From the NCBI RefSeq assembly GCF_030167915.1, contig NZ_JARGNB010000001.1, positions 434,001 to 498,000 of the forward strand: a stretch of DNA of 64,000 nt, read 5' to 3'. Below are positions 54,276 to 63,093 of the stretch, in pieces (the first letter of the stretch is position 1; each line of letters starts with the position of its first letter). Below the pieces are notes generated by a model that saw only the letters and a program-made list of their open reading frames with translations, ran no database searches and was not told where the DNA came from. Source of the DNA: Aquabacterium humicola. GTDB taxonomy: Bacteria; Pseudomonadota; Gammaproteobacteria; Burkholderiales; Burkholderiaceae_C. Position numbers and translations under genes: made by a program.

Positions 54276-55461
54276 TGCCGCCGTCGCCGGGAAGTCCGGC
54301 AAGGTCGTGATCCGCAACATCGGCCTGCTGCTGTCGGGCGACATCGACCGGCCGATCCTCGATGCCGACTGCATCGTGATCGACGACGGCGTGATCGTCG
54401 CGGTCGGCCGCGAGAAGGACCTGGATGCCGCGCAGCCGAAGACGCTGATCGACGCCAAGGGCACCTGCGTCTGCCCGGGGCTCATCGACAGCCACGTGCA
54501 CCCGGTCTTCGGCGACTGGACGCCGCGGCAGAACCAGCTCGGCTGGATCGACTCGACGATGAACGGCGGCGTGACGACGATGGTCTCCGCCGGCGAGGTG
54601 CACCTGCCGGGGCGGCCGAAGGACATCGTCGGCCTGAAGGCACTGGCCATCACCGCGCAGCGCGCGTTCGACAACTTCCGCCCCGGCGGCGTCAAGGTGA
54701 TCGCCGGTGCGCCGGTGATCGAGAAGGGCATGGTCGAGCAGGACTTCGCCGACCTCGCGGCCGCGGGCGTCAAGCTGCTCGGCGAGGTCGGCCTCGGTTC
54801 GGTGAAGGCGGGCTACGAGGCGCAGCAGATGGTCGCCTGGGCGCGCCGGCACGGCATCCAGAGCACCATCCACACCGGCGGCCCGTCGATCCCGGGCTCC
54901 GGGTTGATCGACAAGGACGTGGTGCTCGAAGCCGATGCCGACGTCATCGGCCACATCAACGGCGGCCACACGGCGCTGCCCGAACGCGATGTCTGCACGC
55001 TGTGCGAGAAGAGCAGCCGCGCCATCGAGATCGTGCACAACGGCAACGAGAAGATCGCCATCGCCGCTGCCCAGGCAGCAATGCTGCTGAAATGCCCGCA
55101 CCGGGTGATCCTGGGCACCGACGGGCCGGCGGGCTCGGGCGTGCAGCCCTTGGGCATCCTGCGCATGATTTCGCTCTTGTCGAGCCTGGGCAACATCCCC
55201 GCCGAGCTGGTGTTCTGCTTCGCCACCGGCAACACCGCGCGCATCCGCGGCCTCAACGGCGGGCTGGTCGAACCCGGCCGCGACGCGGACTTCGTCTTCC
55301 TGGACCGCGCGCAGCACACCGCCGGCCGCACGCTGCTGGAGAGCGTGCAACTGGGCGACATTCCCGGGGTCGGCATGGTGATGATCGACGGCCTCGTGCG
55401 CTGCGGTCGCAGCCGCAATACGCCGCCGGCGACCGAGGTGCCGGTGGTGGTGGGCGGCTGA
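54268..55461 (+). CDS. ena: Enamidase homologue (amidohydrolase)
   Basis: 397 residues, amidohydrolase superfamily. Metal-site motif H-x-H in GLIDSHVHPVFGDW (near residue 77), GGVTTMVSAGEVHLPGRPKD, the MHTGG-like HTGGPSIPGSGLI block, HINGGHTALP and LGTDGPAGSGVQPLGILRMI. The C-terminus GRSRNTPPATEV and the blocks above match the enamidase of Eubacterium barkeri (about 385 residues), which hydrolyses 1,4,5,6-tetrahydro-6-oxonicotinate to 2-formylglutarate and ammonia. Adjacent to the reductase homologue, it would open the ring. The ATG at 54268 is supported by AAGAGGAA about 7 bases upstream. Confidence 0.85.
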   Translation: MADAAVAGKSGKVVIRNIGLLLSGDIDRPILDADCIVIDDGVIVAVGREKDLDAAQPKTLIDAKGTCVCPGLIDSHVHPVFGDWTPRQNQLGWIDSTMNGGVTTMVSAGEVHLPGRPKDIVGLKALAITAQRAFDNFRPGGVKVIAGAPVIEKGMVEQDFADLAAAGVKLLGEVGLGSVKAGYEAQQMVAWARRHGIQSTIHTGGPSIPGSGLIDKDVVLEADADVIGHINGGHTALPERDVCTLCEKSSRAIEIVHNGNEKIAIAAAQAAMLLKCPHRVILGTDGPAGSGVQPLGILRMISLLSSLGNIPAELVFCFATGNTARIRGLNGGLVEPGRDADFVFLDRAQHTAGRTLLESVQLGDIPGVGMVMIDGLVRCGRSRNTPPATEVPVVVGG

Positions 55462-55639
55462 CGGTCGCCAGAGCGCGCGTTCGTCGCCCTGGGCCTGGTC
55501 GACAGGCGGCCGTTTTTCGCGCAGGCGACCACCAATTCATCATTTGATCGATTGCGGCCGCTGGGAACGGCGCCTGGATCAGCATTGCCCTAAAGTGGTT
55601 CCCACTCGGCAGTGCCCGTCGTTTGCAGTAGGAGGCGGC

Positions 55640-56413
55640 ATGGACAGCGTCATCTTCGAGCGGGAGTTCCAGGCAACCGAGCTCGACGTCCAGTTCGAGC
55701 GGGCGCTGGCGCGGCGCACCGAAATGCTGCAGGAACGCGTGCAGTGCCTCGAGCGCTTCTGCGCGCAGGTGGCACACGACCTGCGCGACGTGCTCGGCGG
55801 CATCGCCGGGCTGGCGGAGGTCACGCACGTGGCGCTGCGCGAGCAGCACGACGACGCGTCGGCTCTGCGCGCGCTGCCGTTGATCGCGCAGCAGGCGCAT
55901 CGTTCGGCGCAGATGCTGCGCGGGCTGCTGCGGCTGGCGCAGACGCGCGAGGCGCCGCTGCGCAGCGAGCCGGTGGACCTCGGCGTGCTGGCCGAGACGG
56001 TGGCGCAGGAGGTCGCGCTGTGCCAGGGCCTGCTGCGGCCGCCGGTGTTGTGCGTTCAGCCGCTGCCGCCCGTGACGGCCGATCCGGACCTGCTACACGC
56101 GGTGCTGCACAACCTGATCAACAACGCCGTCAAGTTCACCCGTGGTCGTGACGACGCCTGCATCCACATCGACGGCATCGCGGACGGCGGCGAGCTGATC
56201 ATCTGCGTGCGCGACAACGGCGTCGGCTTCGATCGTGCACGGGCCGACAGGCTGTTCCAGCCGCTGGTGCGCCTGCACGGGCGGCGCTACGAAGGCTGCG
56301 GCATCGGGCTGAGCATCGTGCGCAGCGCGGTGGAGCGCCACGGCGGCCGGGTGTGGGCCGACGCGTCGCCGGGCGAGGGCGCGCGCTTCTACTTCACGCT
56401 GCCGCTGCGTTGA
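55640..56413 (+). CDS. Small sensor histidine kinase without a sensor domain
   Basis: 257 residues. A short coiled N-terminus leads to the phospho-acceptor H46 in QVAHDLRDVLGG and a helix pair, then an ATP-binding domain (about 130-257): N-box HAVLHNLINNAVKFTRG, G1 CVRDNGVGFDRAR and G2 EGCGIGLSIVRSA. The F-box region is partly altered (LFQPLVRLHGR). There is no transmembrane helix or PAS domain, so input may come from a partner protein. An AGGAGG site precedes the ATG. It starts a run of signalling genes on the same strand. Confidence 0.88.
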   Translation: MDSVIFEREFQATELDVQFERALARRTEMLQERVQCLERFCAQVAHDLRDVLGGIAGLAEVTHVALREQHDDASALRALPLIAQQAHRSAQMLRGLLRLAQTREAPLRSEPVDLGVLAETVAQEVALCQGLLRPPVLCVQPLPPVTADPDLLHAVLHNLINNAVKFTRGRDDACIHIDGIADGGELIICVRDNGVGFDRARADRLFQPLVRLHGRRYEGCGIGLSIVRSAVERHGGRVWADASPGEGARFYFTLPLR

Positions 56414-56441
56414 ACCAAGCCGCGCGCGGCGACGGGCGCGC

Positions 56442-56534
56442 CTCGAGTCGGCTTCCTGCCGCTGCTACGGGCTGGTGCGCGAGGACTACGAGCGCATGAT
56501 CGGCGGGATGGACCCCGAGACCGCCGACGCGTGA
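56442..56534 (+). pseudogene. Possible remnant of a coding sequence
   Basis: A 30-codon frame ends in TGA with a protein-like tail (YGLVREDYERMIGGMDPETA) but lacks a start and upstream part. It lies in the 184-base gap between two signalling genes. It may be the C-terminal end of a deleted gene or chance; there is no close match I can name. Confidence 0.2.
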
Positions 56535-56597
56535 GGCGGCTGGCTCGCAGCGTGCGGCCCGGCTGCGCTACCCTATGCCCGATGTTGGGATGCACGC

Positions 56598-58727
56598 ATG
56601 CACGCACCGGCGGGTGACACCGGCAAACCCCCGCCGCCGGCGCGGCCGCGGCCGAGCGCGGCGGACGTCGTCGGCAGCGTGCTCGAGAACTCGCCCGACA
56701 TCATCGTGCGCTATGACCTCGAGCTGCGGCGCATCTACGCGAACCCGCGCTTCGAGGAGCTCAACGGCCTGAAGCCCGAGCAGTACCTCGGCCGACGCCT
56801 GAGCGAGGTCTCGCGCATGGGCGGCCTGGCCGAACGGCTCGAGCAGTGCATGCGGCGCGCCATCGAGACCGGCCAGCTGCAGGAGCTGGACTTCGAGTGG
56901 CGCACGGTCGACGGCCGGATGCTGTGGCATGCGGTGCGCATCACCGTCGAGCGCGATGCCGAGGGCAAGCCGGCCAGCGTGCTGACCATCGCCACCGACA
57001 TCACCGCGCGCAAGCGCGCCGAAGCGGCGCTGGCCACGCGCGAACGCGAGTTCCGCCTGCTCGCCGAAACCTCGCCGGACTTCATCATCCGCTACGACGT
57101 CCAGGCGCGCGTGCGCTACACCAATCCGGCCTTCCTGGTGCATCTGGGGCGGCCCGCCCACTGGTTCATCGGCCTGACGCCGGCCGAGAGCGCGCTGCCC
57201 GGCCACGAAGCGACGATGGCCGCCTACGAGGCGGTGCTGCGCGACGTGCTCAGCTCCGGCGAACCGGCGCAGCTGGAGCTGGTGCTGCCGGCGCCGAACA
57301 CCGCCGGCGGCACCGAGACGCACCATGTGCGCATCGTCGCGATCCGGGGCGAGGACGGCCGCATCGAAGGGGCGCTGGGGCTGGCCCGCGACATCACGCA
57401 GGGCGTCGAGCAGCGCGAGCGCATCCGCGCGCTGGCGCTGTCCGACCCGCTGACGCGGCTGCACAACCGCCAGGCGCTGCACGACTACGCGCCGGGCCTG
57501 ATCGCCGAGGCGCAGCGGCACCGCCGTCGGCTGGGCGTGATGATCCTGGACATCGACCGCTTCAAGGACGTCAACGACTCGATGGGCCATCCGCTCGGCG
57601 ACGAACTGCTGCGCGAGGTCGCCCAGCGCATCGCCGGCTGCATCCGGAGCTCCGACCTGCTGGTGCGGCTGGGCGGCGACGAGTTCGCGATCGTCGCGAC
57701 CAACCTCGAGGACGACCTCGACATGGCGGCGATCGCCGGAAAGGTGGAGCGCGCGCTGTTCGCGCCGATGCAGCTCGGGGGCCGCCAGCTGGTGGTCAGC
57801 GCGAGCATGGGCATGGCGCTGTATCCGGCCGACGGTGCGCTGCTCGAGGACCTGATGGCGCATGCCGACGCCGCGATGTACCACGCCAAGCGCGGCGGCG
57901 GCAGCCGCTATGCGTTCTACCGCAGCGAGTTCAGCGAACGCGCGCGCGAACGCATGGCGCTGGAGCAGGCGCTGCGCGCCGCCCAGCACGGCGAGGGCCT
58001 GGAGCTGCACTACCAGCCGCTGGTGGCGCTGGACGAGGGCCGCCGCATCGTCGGTGCCGAGGCGCTGCTGCGCTGGCGCCATCCCGAGCGCGGCCTGCTG
58101 GCGCCGGACCGGTTCATCGGCATCGCCGAGGACACCGGGCTGATCGTGCCGATCGGTGGCTGGGTGATCGACGAGGTGGCCCGCGTGGCCAGCCGCTGGA
58201 ATGCCGGGCGCCTAACCTCAGGTCAGCCGCCGCTGCGGCTGTCGTTCAACGCCTCGACGCGGCAGTTCCTGCGTGACGACCTGCCGGCCGTGGTGAACGC
58301 CGCACTGCAGCGGCACGGCTGCGATCCGCGCTGGCTGACGATGGAAGTCACGGAGAGCCTGCTGCTCGAGGACAGCGACAGCGTGCGCGACGCGCTGCGT
58401 GCGCTGGGCGCCATCGGGATCGAGATCGCGATCGACGACTTCGGTACCGGCTATTCGGCGCTCGGCTACCTGAGCAAGTTCGACGTGCACTGCCTGAAGG
58501 TCGACCGCGTCTTCGTGCGCGACATCGAGAGCGACCCGCGCCAGGCCGAACTGGTGAAAGCCTTCCTGGCGATCGCGCGGGCGCTGAACCTGCGCGTCGT
58601 CGCCGAAGGCATCGAGACCGAGGCGCAGGCCGCGTTCCTCGCCGGGCAGGGCTGCCGCCTCGCGCAGGGCTACCTGTTCTGCCGGCCGGTGCCGCGCGAC
58701 GAGTTCGAGCAGCGCCTGCAGGCCTGA
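56598..58727 (+). CDS. PAS-PAS-GGDEF-EAL cyclic-di-GMP enzyme
   Basis: 709 residues, no membrane helix. Two PAS domains (about 25-135, PDIIVRYDLELRRIYANPRF; about 150-270, FIIRYDVQARVRYTNPAFL) precede a diguanylate cyclase domain with intact GGDEF (near residue 359, RLGGDEFAIVA). A RSSD I-site five residues before it signals product inhibition. The EAL phosphodiesterase domain (about 450-705) has GAEALLRWRHPE, MEVTESLL, IDDFGTGYSAL and KVDRVFV, so the metal residues look complete. Both activities may be regulated oppositely by the PAS domains. Probably part of the neighbouring histidine-kinase signalling block, although it has its own start region. Confidence 0.95.
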   Translation: MHAPAGDTGKPPPPARPRPSAADVVGSVLENSPDIIVRYDLELRRIYANPRFEELNGLKPEQYLGRRLSEVSRMGGLAERLEQCMRRAIETGQLQELDFEWRTVDGRMLWHAVRITVERDAEGKPASVLTIATDITARKRAEAALATREREFRLLAETSPDFIIRYDVQARVRYTNPAFLVHLGRPAHWFIGLTPAESALPGHEATMAAYEAVLRDVLSSGEPAQLELVLPAPNTAGGTETHHVRIVAIRGEDGRIEGALGLARDITQGVEQRERIRALALSDPLTRLHNRQALHDYAPGLIAEAQRHRRRLGVMILDIDRFKDVNDSMGHPLGDELLREVAQRIAGCIRSSDLLVRLGGDEFAIVATNLEDDLDMAAIAGKVERALFAPMQLGGRQLVVSASMGMALYPADGALLEDLMAHADAAMYHAKRGGGSRYAFYRSEFSERARERMALEQALRAAQHGEGLELHYQPLVALDEGRRIVGAEALLRWRHPERGLLAPDRFIGIAEDTGLIVPIGGWVIDEVARVASRWNAGRLTSGQPPLRLSFNASTRQFLRDDLPAVVNAALQRHGCDPRWLTMEVTESLLLEDSDSVRDALRALGAIGIEIAIDDFGTGYSALGYLSKFDVHCLKVDRVFVRDIESDPRQAELVKAFLAIARALNLRVVAEGIETEAQAAFLAGQGCRLAQGYLFCRPVPRDEFEQRLQA

Positions 58728-58860
58728 CGGCCCGCGGCCGGGTCTGCGATGGCGCAGCGCGCGCCGGCGGCGATCTCTACCCCCACGAATGAGTGGGTTG
58801 TGCGAGGATCGGTCATCGGATAGCGCCAGGGTCTGAAGGCCTCGGCAGGGGGGTGGCGCG

Positions 58861-61800
58861 ATGGACGCTCTCGAATCGCTGTTGGCCCGCAACGGTTACT
58901 TGCCGCATGGCTATTGCTTCCAGTGGTCGCCGGGCCTTCTGTGGACGATGGTCGGCGCCGACCTGCTGATCGCGCTGGCGTATTTCTCGATCCCGCTGGC
59001 GATCATCAGCTTCGTGCGCAAGCGGCCGCAGCAGAACTTCGGCGGCGTGCCCTGGCTGTTCTCGGCCTTCATCTTCGGCTGCGGCCTGACCCACGTGATG
59101 GACCTGTGGGTCGTCTGGCAGCCGGTGTATCCGCTGCAGGCGGCGGTGAAGGCCGGCACGGCGGCGATCTCGGCCTACACGGCGCTGGCGCTGTGGCCGC
59201 TGATCCCGCGGGCGCTGAGGATCCCGACGGTCGGCGCGCTGCAGTCGGTGATCACGGCGCTGCAGGCCGAGGTCGCGCGCCGGCGCAGCGCCGAGGAGCA
59301 ACTGCAGGAGATCGAGCAGCGCCTGGCGACGACGCTGGGCAGCATTGGCGCGGGTTTCATCGCCACCGATGCCGCCGGCCTGGTCACGCGCATGAACGCC
59401 GTGGCCGAGCGCGTCACCGGCTGGGCCGAGGGCGATGCGCAGGGCCAGTCGCTGTGGCGGGTGTTCGAGCGCGAAGGCGAACCGCCCGACGAACGCGACC
59501 CGGTGTTCGCGCTGCTGTCGCGCCCGGGGCCGGCGCCGGAGGCGCTGTCGGCGGTCTGCGTCGCGCGCGACGGCCGCCGCACCGCGATCGAGCTCAACGC
59601 CGACCTGACGCGTGCTGCGGACGGCAGCGCCCGCGGCCTGACGCTGGTGCTGCGCGACGTGACCCGCCTGTCGCAGGCCGAGAGCGCGGTGCGCCGGCTG
59701 GCCGCGGTGGTCGAATCGTCGGCCGACGCGATCATCGCCGGCTCGCTCGACGGCCGCATCACCGACTGGAACGCCGCCGCCGAGCGCATGTTCGGCTATA
59801 CCGCGGACGAGGCCGTCGGCCAGCCGATGCAAGTGCTGGTGCCGCCGGCGCAGCGCGCCGAGCAGGCGTCGCTGTTCGCGCAGATCGTCGCCGGCCGCGG
59901 CGGCGTGTCGCTGCGCAGCGTGCGCTGCGCGAAGGACGGCCGGCAGATCGAGGTGTCGCTGACGATCTCGCCGATCCGCGACGCGCTGGGCCAGGTGGCC
60001 GGCGTCGCGAAGACCATGCGCGACCTGACGCACCAGCGGCTGATCGAGGCCGCGCTGCGGCGCAGCGAGGCGCGCATCCGTTTTGCGCTGGAATCGGCGC
60101 TGATCGGCGACTGGGAGATGGAGCTCGACGGCGGCGAGGTCTGGCGTTCGCCGCGGCACGACCGCTGCTTCGGCCACGACGAGCCGCTGCTGGTGTGGAC
60201 GCGGCGCACGCTGCTGGAGCACGTTCATCCGGACGACCGGCCGGCGGTCGAGCAGAGCCTGCGCACGGCGATCGACGGGCGCGCCGAATGGCATGCCGAG
60301 TTCCGCGCGCTGTGGCCGGATGGCAGCGAACACTGGCTGCGCATGGATGGCCGCGTGCTGCCCGGCGAGCCGGAAGCCACCGCGCGCATGGTCGGCATCG
60401 TGGCCGACATCACCCCGCTGCGGCAGGCGGAAGAGGCGCGGCTGCTGGCGCAGAAGCTGCAGCAGGAGAACCTGCAGATCATCGCGTCGAGCCGGCTGAA
60501 GAGCCAGTTCCTCGCCAACATGTCGCACGAACTGCGCACGCCGCTGAACGCGATCATCGGCTTCGCCGACGTGCTGCGCGAACGCCGCGTCGCGCCCGAC
60601 TCGCCGCGACACCACGAGTTCGTCAGCCACATCGCCAGCAGCGGCCGCCACCTGCTCCAGGTGATCAACGACATCCTCGACCTGTCGCGCATCGAGGGCG
60701 GCAGGCTCGAGCTGCATCCCGCGCCGGTCGACCTGGCACAGGCCATCGACAAGGTCATCGGCGCGCTCGCCGAGCCCGCGGCGGCCAAGGCGCTGCGCGT
60801 GACGGCCAGTGTCGACCCGGCGCTGCACGACGTGGTGCTCGATCCGGCGCGCATCGAACAGGTGCTGTTCAACTTCGTCTCCAACGCGGTGAAGTTCACG
60901 CCGGCCGGCGGCCACATCGCGGTGCGTGCGCTGGCCGAGGATGACGCGACCTTCCGGCTCGAGGTCGAGGACACCGGCGTCGGCATCGCCGCGGACGACC
61001 TGCCGCGGCTGTTCGTCAACATCCAGCAGCTCGACGGCGGTTATGCCAAGCGGCACCAGGGCGTCGGGCTCGGCCTGACGCTGACGCGCCAGCTCGTCGA
61101 GGCGCAGGGCGGCGAGGTCGGCGCGCGCAGCGTGCCCGGGCAGGGCAGCACCTTCTTCGCGCGGCTGCCGCGCCGTGCGCCCGGCCTGCCGCGCATGCTG
61201 CTGGCGCAGCAGGCGAAGCCGCTCGGCGATCACATCGCGCGCGAGCTGGCCGAAGGCGGCATCCCGGTCGATGCGCCGGGCAGCACCGCCGAGGTCATCC
61301 GGCTGACCCGCACCCGCCGCTACGACGGCCTGGCGCTGGCGCTGAACCGCGAAGGCGGCGGGCTCGACGCGCTGGCGCAGCTGCGCCGGGGCGATGCCGA
61401 GGCGCCGCCGGTGCGCGCGCTGGCGGCCTCCAGCGGCGACGGGCGCTTGGCGACCTTCGCGGTCAGCGACGTCATCGCCAAGCCGCTGCGCGCCGACGAG
61501 GTGTCCGACGCGCTGCGGCCGCTGCGGCCGGCGATCGGCGGCGGCGGCGTGGTGCTGGTGGTCGACGACGATCCGCTGGCGCGCGACCTGATGCAGGCGA
61601 CGCTGGAAGGCTTCGGCCTGCGCACCGCGGGCGCCGGCGGCGGCCTGGAGGCATTGAAATTGCTCCCGACCCTGAAGCCCGCCGCGATGGTGCTGGACCT
61701 GATGATGCCGGAGGTCGATGGCTTCCAGGTGCTGCACCGGTTGCGGGCCGACCCGGCCTGGCGCGACCTGCCGGTGCTGGTGTGGACCAGCATGGCGCTG

Positions 61801-61953
61801 ACCGAGGACGAGTACGCGGTGCTGGCTCGCTCGGCCCAGGGCATCGTGGACAAGGGCGGCGGTGGCGTGGCCGAGGTGCTGGAGGCCTTGCAACGATGGG
61901 CGCCGACAACCGACGCGCCCGATGCGATCGGGCGATCAACGGGGGATCGATGA
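58861..61953 (+). CDS. Hybrid histidine kinase with an ETR1-like ethylene-binding membrane domain
   Basis: 1030 residues. Residues 28-118 hold three membrane helices with the ethylene-binding pattern: D34, Y41, I44-P45, C74-G-L-T-H78 and K97 match ETR1 D25, Y32, I35-P36, C65-x3-H69 and K91 in order. Three PAS-like segments follow (about 150-285, 288-405, 410-525), then HisKA with H556 in NMSHELRTPLNAI, and the ATP-binding domain (NFVSNAVKFTPAGG, GVGLGLTLTRQL). A degenerate receiver-like part without acceptor Asp (about 775-885) precedes a full receiver with D946 in VLDLMMPEVDG. Predicted ethylene- or other-signal sensor. The next response-regulator gene overlaps it by 4 bases. Confidence 0.88.
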   Translation: MDALESLLARNGYLPHGYCFQWSPGLLWTMVGADLLIALAYFSIPLAIISFVRKRPQQNFGGVPWLFSAFIFGCGLTHVMDLWVVWQPVYPLQAAVKAGTAAISAYTALALWPLIPRALRIPTVGALQSVITALQAEVARRRSAEEQLQEIEQRLATTLGSIGAGFIATDAAGLVTRMNAVAERVTGWAEGDAQGQSLWRVFEREGEPPDERDPVFALLSRPGPAPEALSAVCVARDGRRTAIELNADLTRAADGSARGLTLVLRDVTRLSQAESAVRRLAAVVESSADAIIAGSLDGRITDWNAAAERMFGYTADEAVGQPMQVLVPPAQRAEQASLFAQIVAGRGGVSLRSVRCAKDGRQIEVSLTISPIRDALGQVAGVAKTMRDLTHQRLIEAALRRSEARIRFALESALIGDWEMELDGGEVWRSPRHDRCFGHDEPLLVWTRRTLLEHVHPDDRPAVEQSLRTAIDGRAEWHAEFRALWPDGSEHWLRMDGRVLPGEPEATARMVGIVADITPLRQAEEARLLAQKLQQENLQIIASSRLKSQFLANMSHELRTPLNAIIGFADVLRERRVAPDSPRHHEFVSHIASSGRHLLQVINDILDLSRIEGGRLELHPAPVDLAQAIDKVIGALAEPAAAKALRVTASVDPALHDVVLDPARIEQVLFNFVSNAVKFTPAGGHIAVRALAEDDATFRLEVEDTGVGIAADDLPRLFVNIQQLDGGYAKRHQGVGLGLTLTRQLVEAQGGEVGARSVPGQGSTFFARLPRRAPGLPRMLLAQQAKPLGDHIARELAEGGIPVDAPGSTAEVIRLTRTRRYDGLALALNREGGGLDALAQLRRGDAEAPPVRALAASSGDGRLATFAVSDVIAKPLRADEVSDALRPLRPAIGGGGVVLVVDDDPLARDLMQATLEGFGLRTAGAGGGLEALKLLPTLKPAAMVLDLMMPEVDGFQVLHRLRADPAWRDLPVLVWTSMALTEDEYAVLARSAQGIVDKGGGGVAEVLEALQRWAPTTDAPDAIGRSTGDR

Positions 61954-62330
61954 ACCGACCTTACGTCCTGGTGGTGGACGACCAGCCGCTGAACCTGGAG
62001 CTGGCGCGGCTGGTGCTCGAGGATGCCGGTTTCGAGGTCGAGACCGCGCCCGACGGCGAAGCCGCGCGCCAGTGCATCGCCGGGCGACGGCCGGACCTGG
62101 TGCTGATGGACATCCAGATGCCGGGCGTCGACGGCCTCACGCTCACCGTCGAGCTGAAGGCCCAGCCGCCGACCGCCGACCTGGTGATCGTCGCCTTCAC
62201 CGCCTATGCGGTGGCCGGCGACGAGCAGCGCTTCCTGGACGCCGGCTTCGACGGTTACCTCAGCAAGCCGATCGACGTGCCGACCTTCGCCGGCCAGGTG
62301 CGTGCAATGCTGCCCGCGGCGGCCGGGTGA
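61950..62330 (+). CDS. Single-domain response regulator (CheY-like)
   Basis: 126 residues, one receiver domain: acidic D10-D11, phospho-acceptor D54 in VLMDIQMPGVDG, switch Thr in IVAFTAYA and K107 in YLSKPIDVP. It lacks an output domain and probably relays phosphate or docks to effectors such as flagellar or c-di-GMP proteins. The ATG overlaps the stop of the ETR1-like kinase (ATGA), so the kinase is its likely partner. Confidence 0.93.
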   Translation: MNRPYVLVVDDQPLNLELARLVLEDAGFEVETAPDGEAARQCIAGRRPDLVLMDIQMPGVDGLTLTVELKAQPPTADLVIVAFTAYAVAGDEQRFLDAGFDGYLSKPIDVPTFAGQVRAMLPAAAG

Positions 62331-62400
62331 TCACCCGCGATACGGCGCCGCCTTGCGCGGCGTCAACGGGGCCCGCGGCCCGCGGTGCGGCAATGGCCGG

Positions 62401-63093
62401 ATGGACTTTCCCGCCTTCTTCGACGAGGTGCCGGCGCTGCGTGTGCACGATGCGCTGGCCGAGACGCTCGGCAGCGCCACCGACGGCATCCTCGAGTTCC
62501 GGTATGCCGATGCGGTACGGTTGACCGGTCATTCCTGCCCGACGGTCGCGTCGGCCTACTGGCTCACCTGGCTCGCGCTGCGGCAGCTGTACGGCGACGA
62601 CCTGCCCGAACGCGGCGGCTTGAGCGTCGAATTCCGCGAGGACGCCCGCAGCGGCAGCACCGGCGTCGTGGCCACCGTCGTGCAGATGCTCACCGGCGCC
62701 GCCGGCCGCAGCGGCTTCAAGGGCCTGGGCGGACGCTTCGCGCGCGCCGGCCTGCAGCGCTTCGTGCCGGAGCTGCCGTTGACGATGCGCTACACGCGGC
62801 TCGACAACCGGGCGGCGATCGATGCCACTGCCGACCTGAGCCTGTTGCCGTGCGATGCGCGGCTCGACGAACTGGTGGATGGCCTGCAGCGCCGCCATGT
62901 CGACGGCGCCGACCTGCGCGAACTGGGCGAACGCTGGCAGCGGCGCGTGAAGACGCTGCTGATCGACCTGCGCGACGACCCGGCGGTGTTCATCGTGCGG
63001 CCGGTGGAGCGGCGCGCGCTCGCGCTGCTCGTGCCGCCGCCGGCGCGTTCGCCGCTGCGCGGCGCCATGCCCATGCCGCAGCGGCGATCGTGA
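62401..63093 (+). CDS. FmdE-like (HxCP motif) protein
   Basis: 230 residues. The motif VRLTGHSCPTVASAYWLTWL (H44, C46) resembles the FmdE family, associated with molybdenum formylmethanofuran dehydrogenase operons but widespread, with metal-binding capacity. No signal peptide or membrane helix. Function in this organism is unknown. It overlaps the downstream, oppositely oriented membrane protein by 104 bases (62990-63093), which is long for two real genes; the overlapped part encodes the Arg/Pro-rich tail here. The start at 62401 follows CAATGGCCGG without a clear ribosome-binding site. Confidence 0.65.
   Translation: MDFPAFFDEVPALRVHDALAETLGSATDGILEFRYADAVRLTGHSCPTVASAYWLTWLALRQLYGDDLPERGGLSVEFREDARSGSTGVVATVVQMLTGAAGRSGFKGLGGRFARAGLQRFVPELPLTMRYTRLDNRAAIDATADLSLLPCDARLDELVDGLQRRHVDGADLRELGERWQRRVKTLLIDLRDDPAVFIVRPVERRALALLVPPPARSPLRGAMPMPQRRS

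Noticed and set aside
58782-58797. CCCAC/GTGGG inverted repeat upstream of the ETR1-like kinase gene
   Set aside because: Five-base arms are common by chance in GC-rich DNA and nothing else supports a site.
58813-61893. Very long open frame (1026 codons) on the minus strand
   Set aside because: It mirrors the hybrid kinase gene; its translation is low-complexity Arg/Gln/Ala/His-rich with no domain, as expected for the antisense frame of GC-rich coding DNA.
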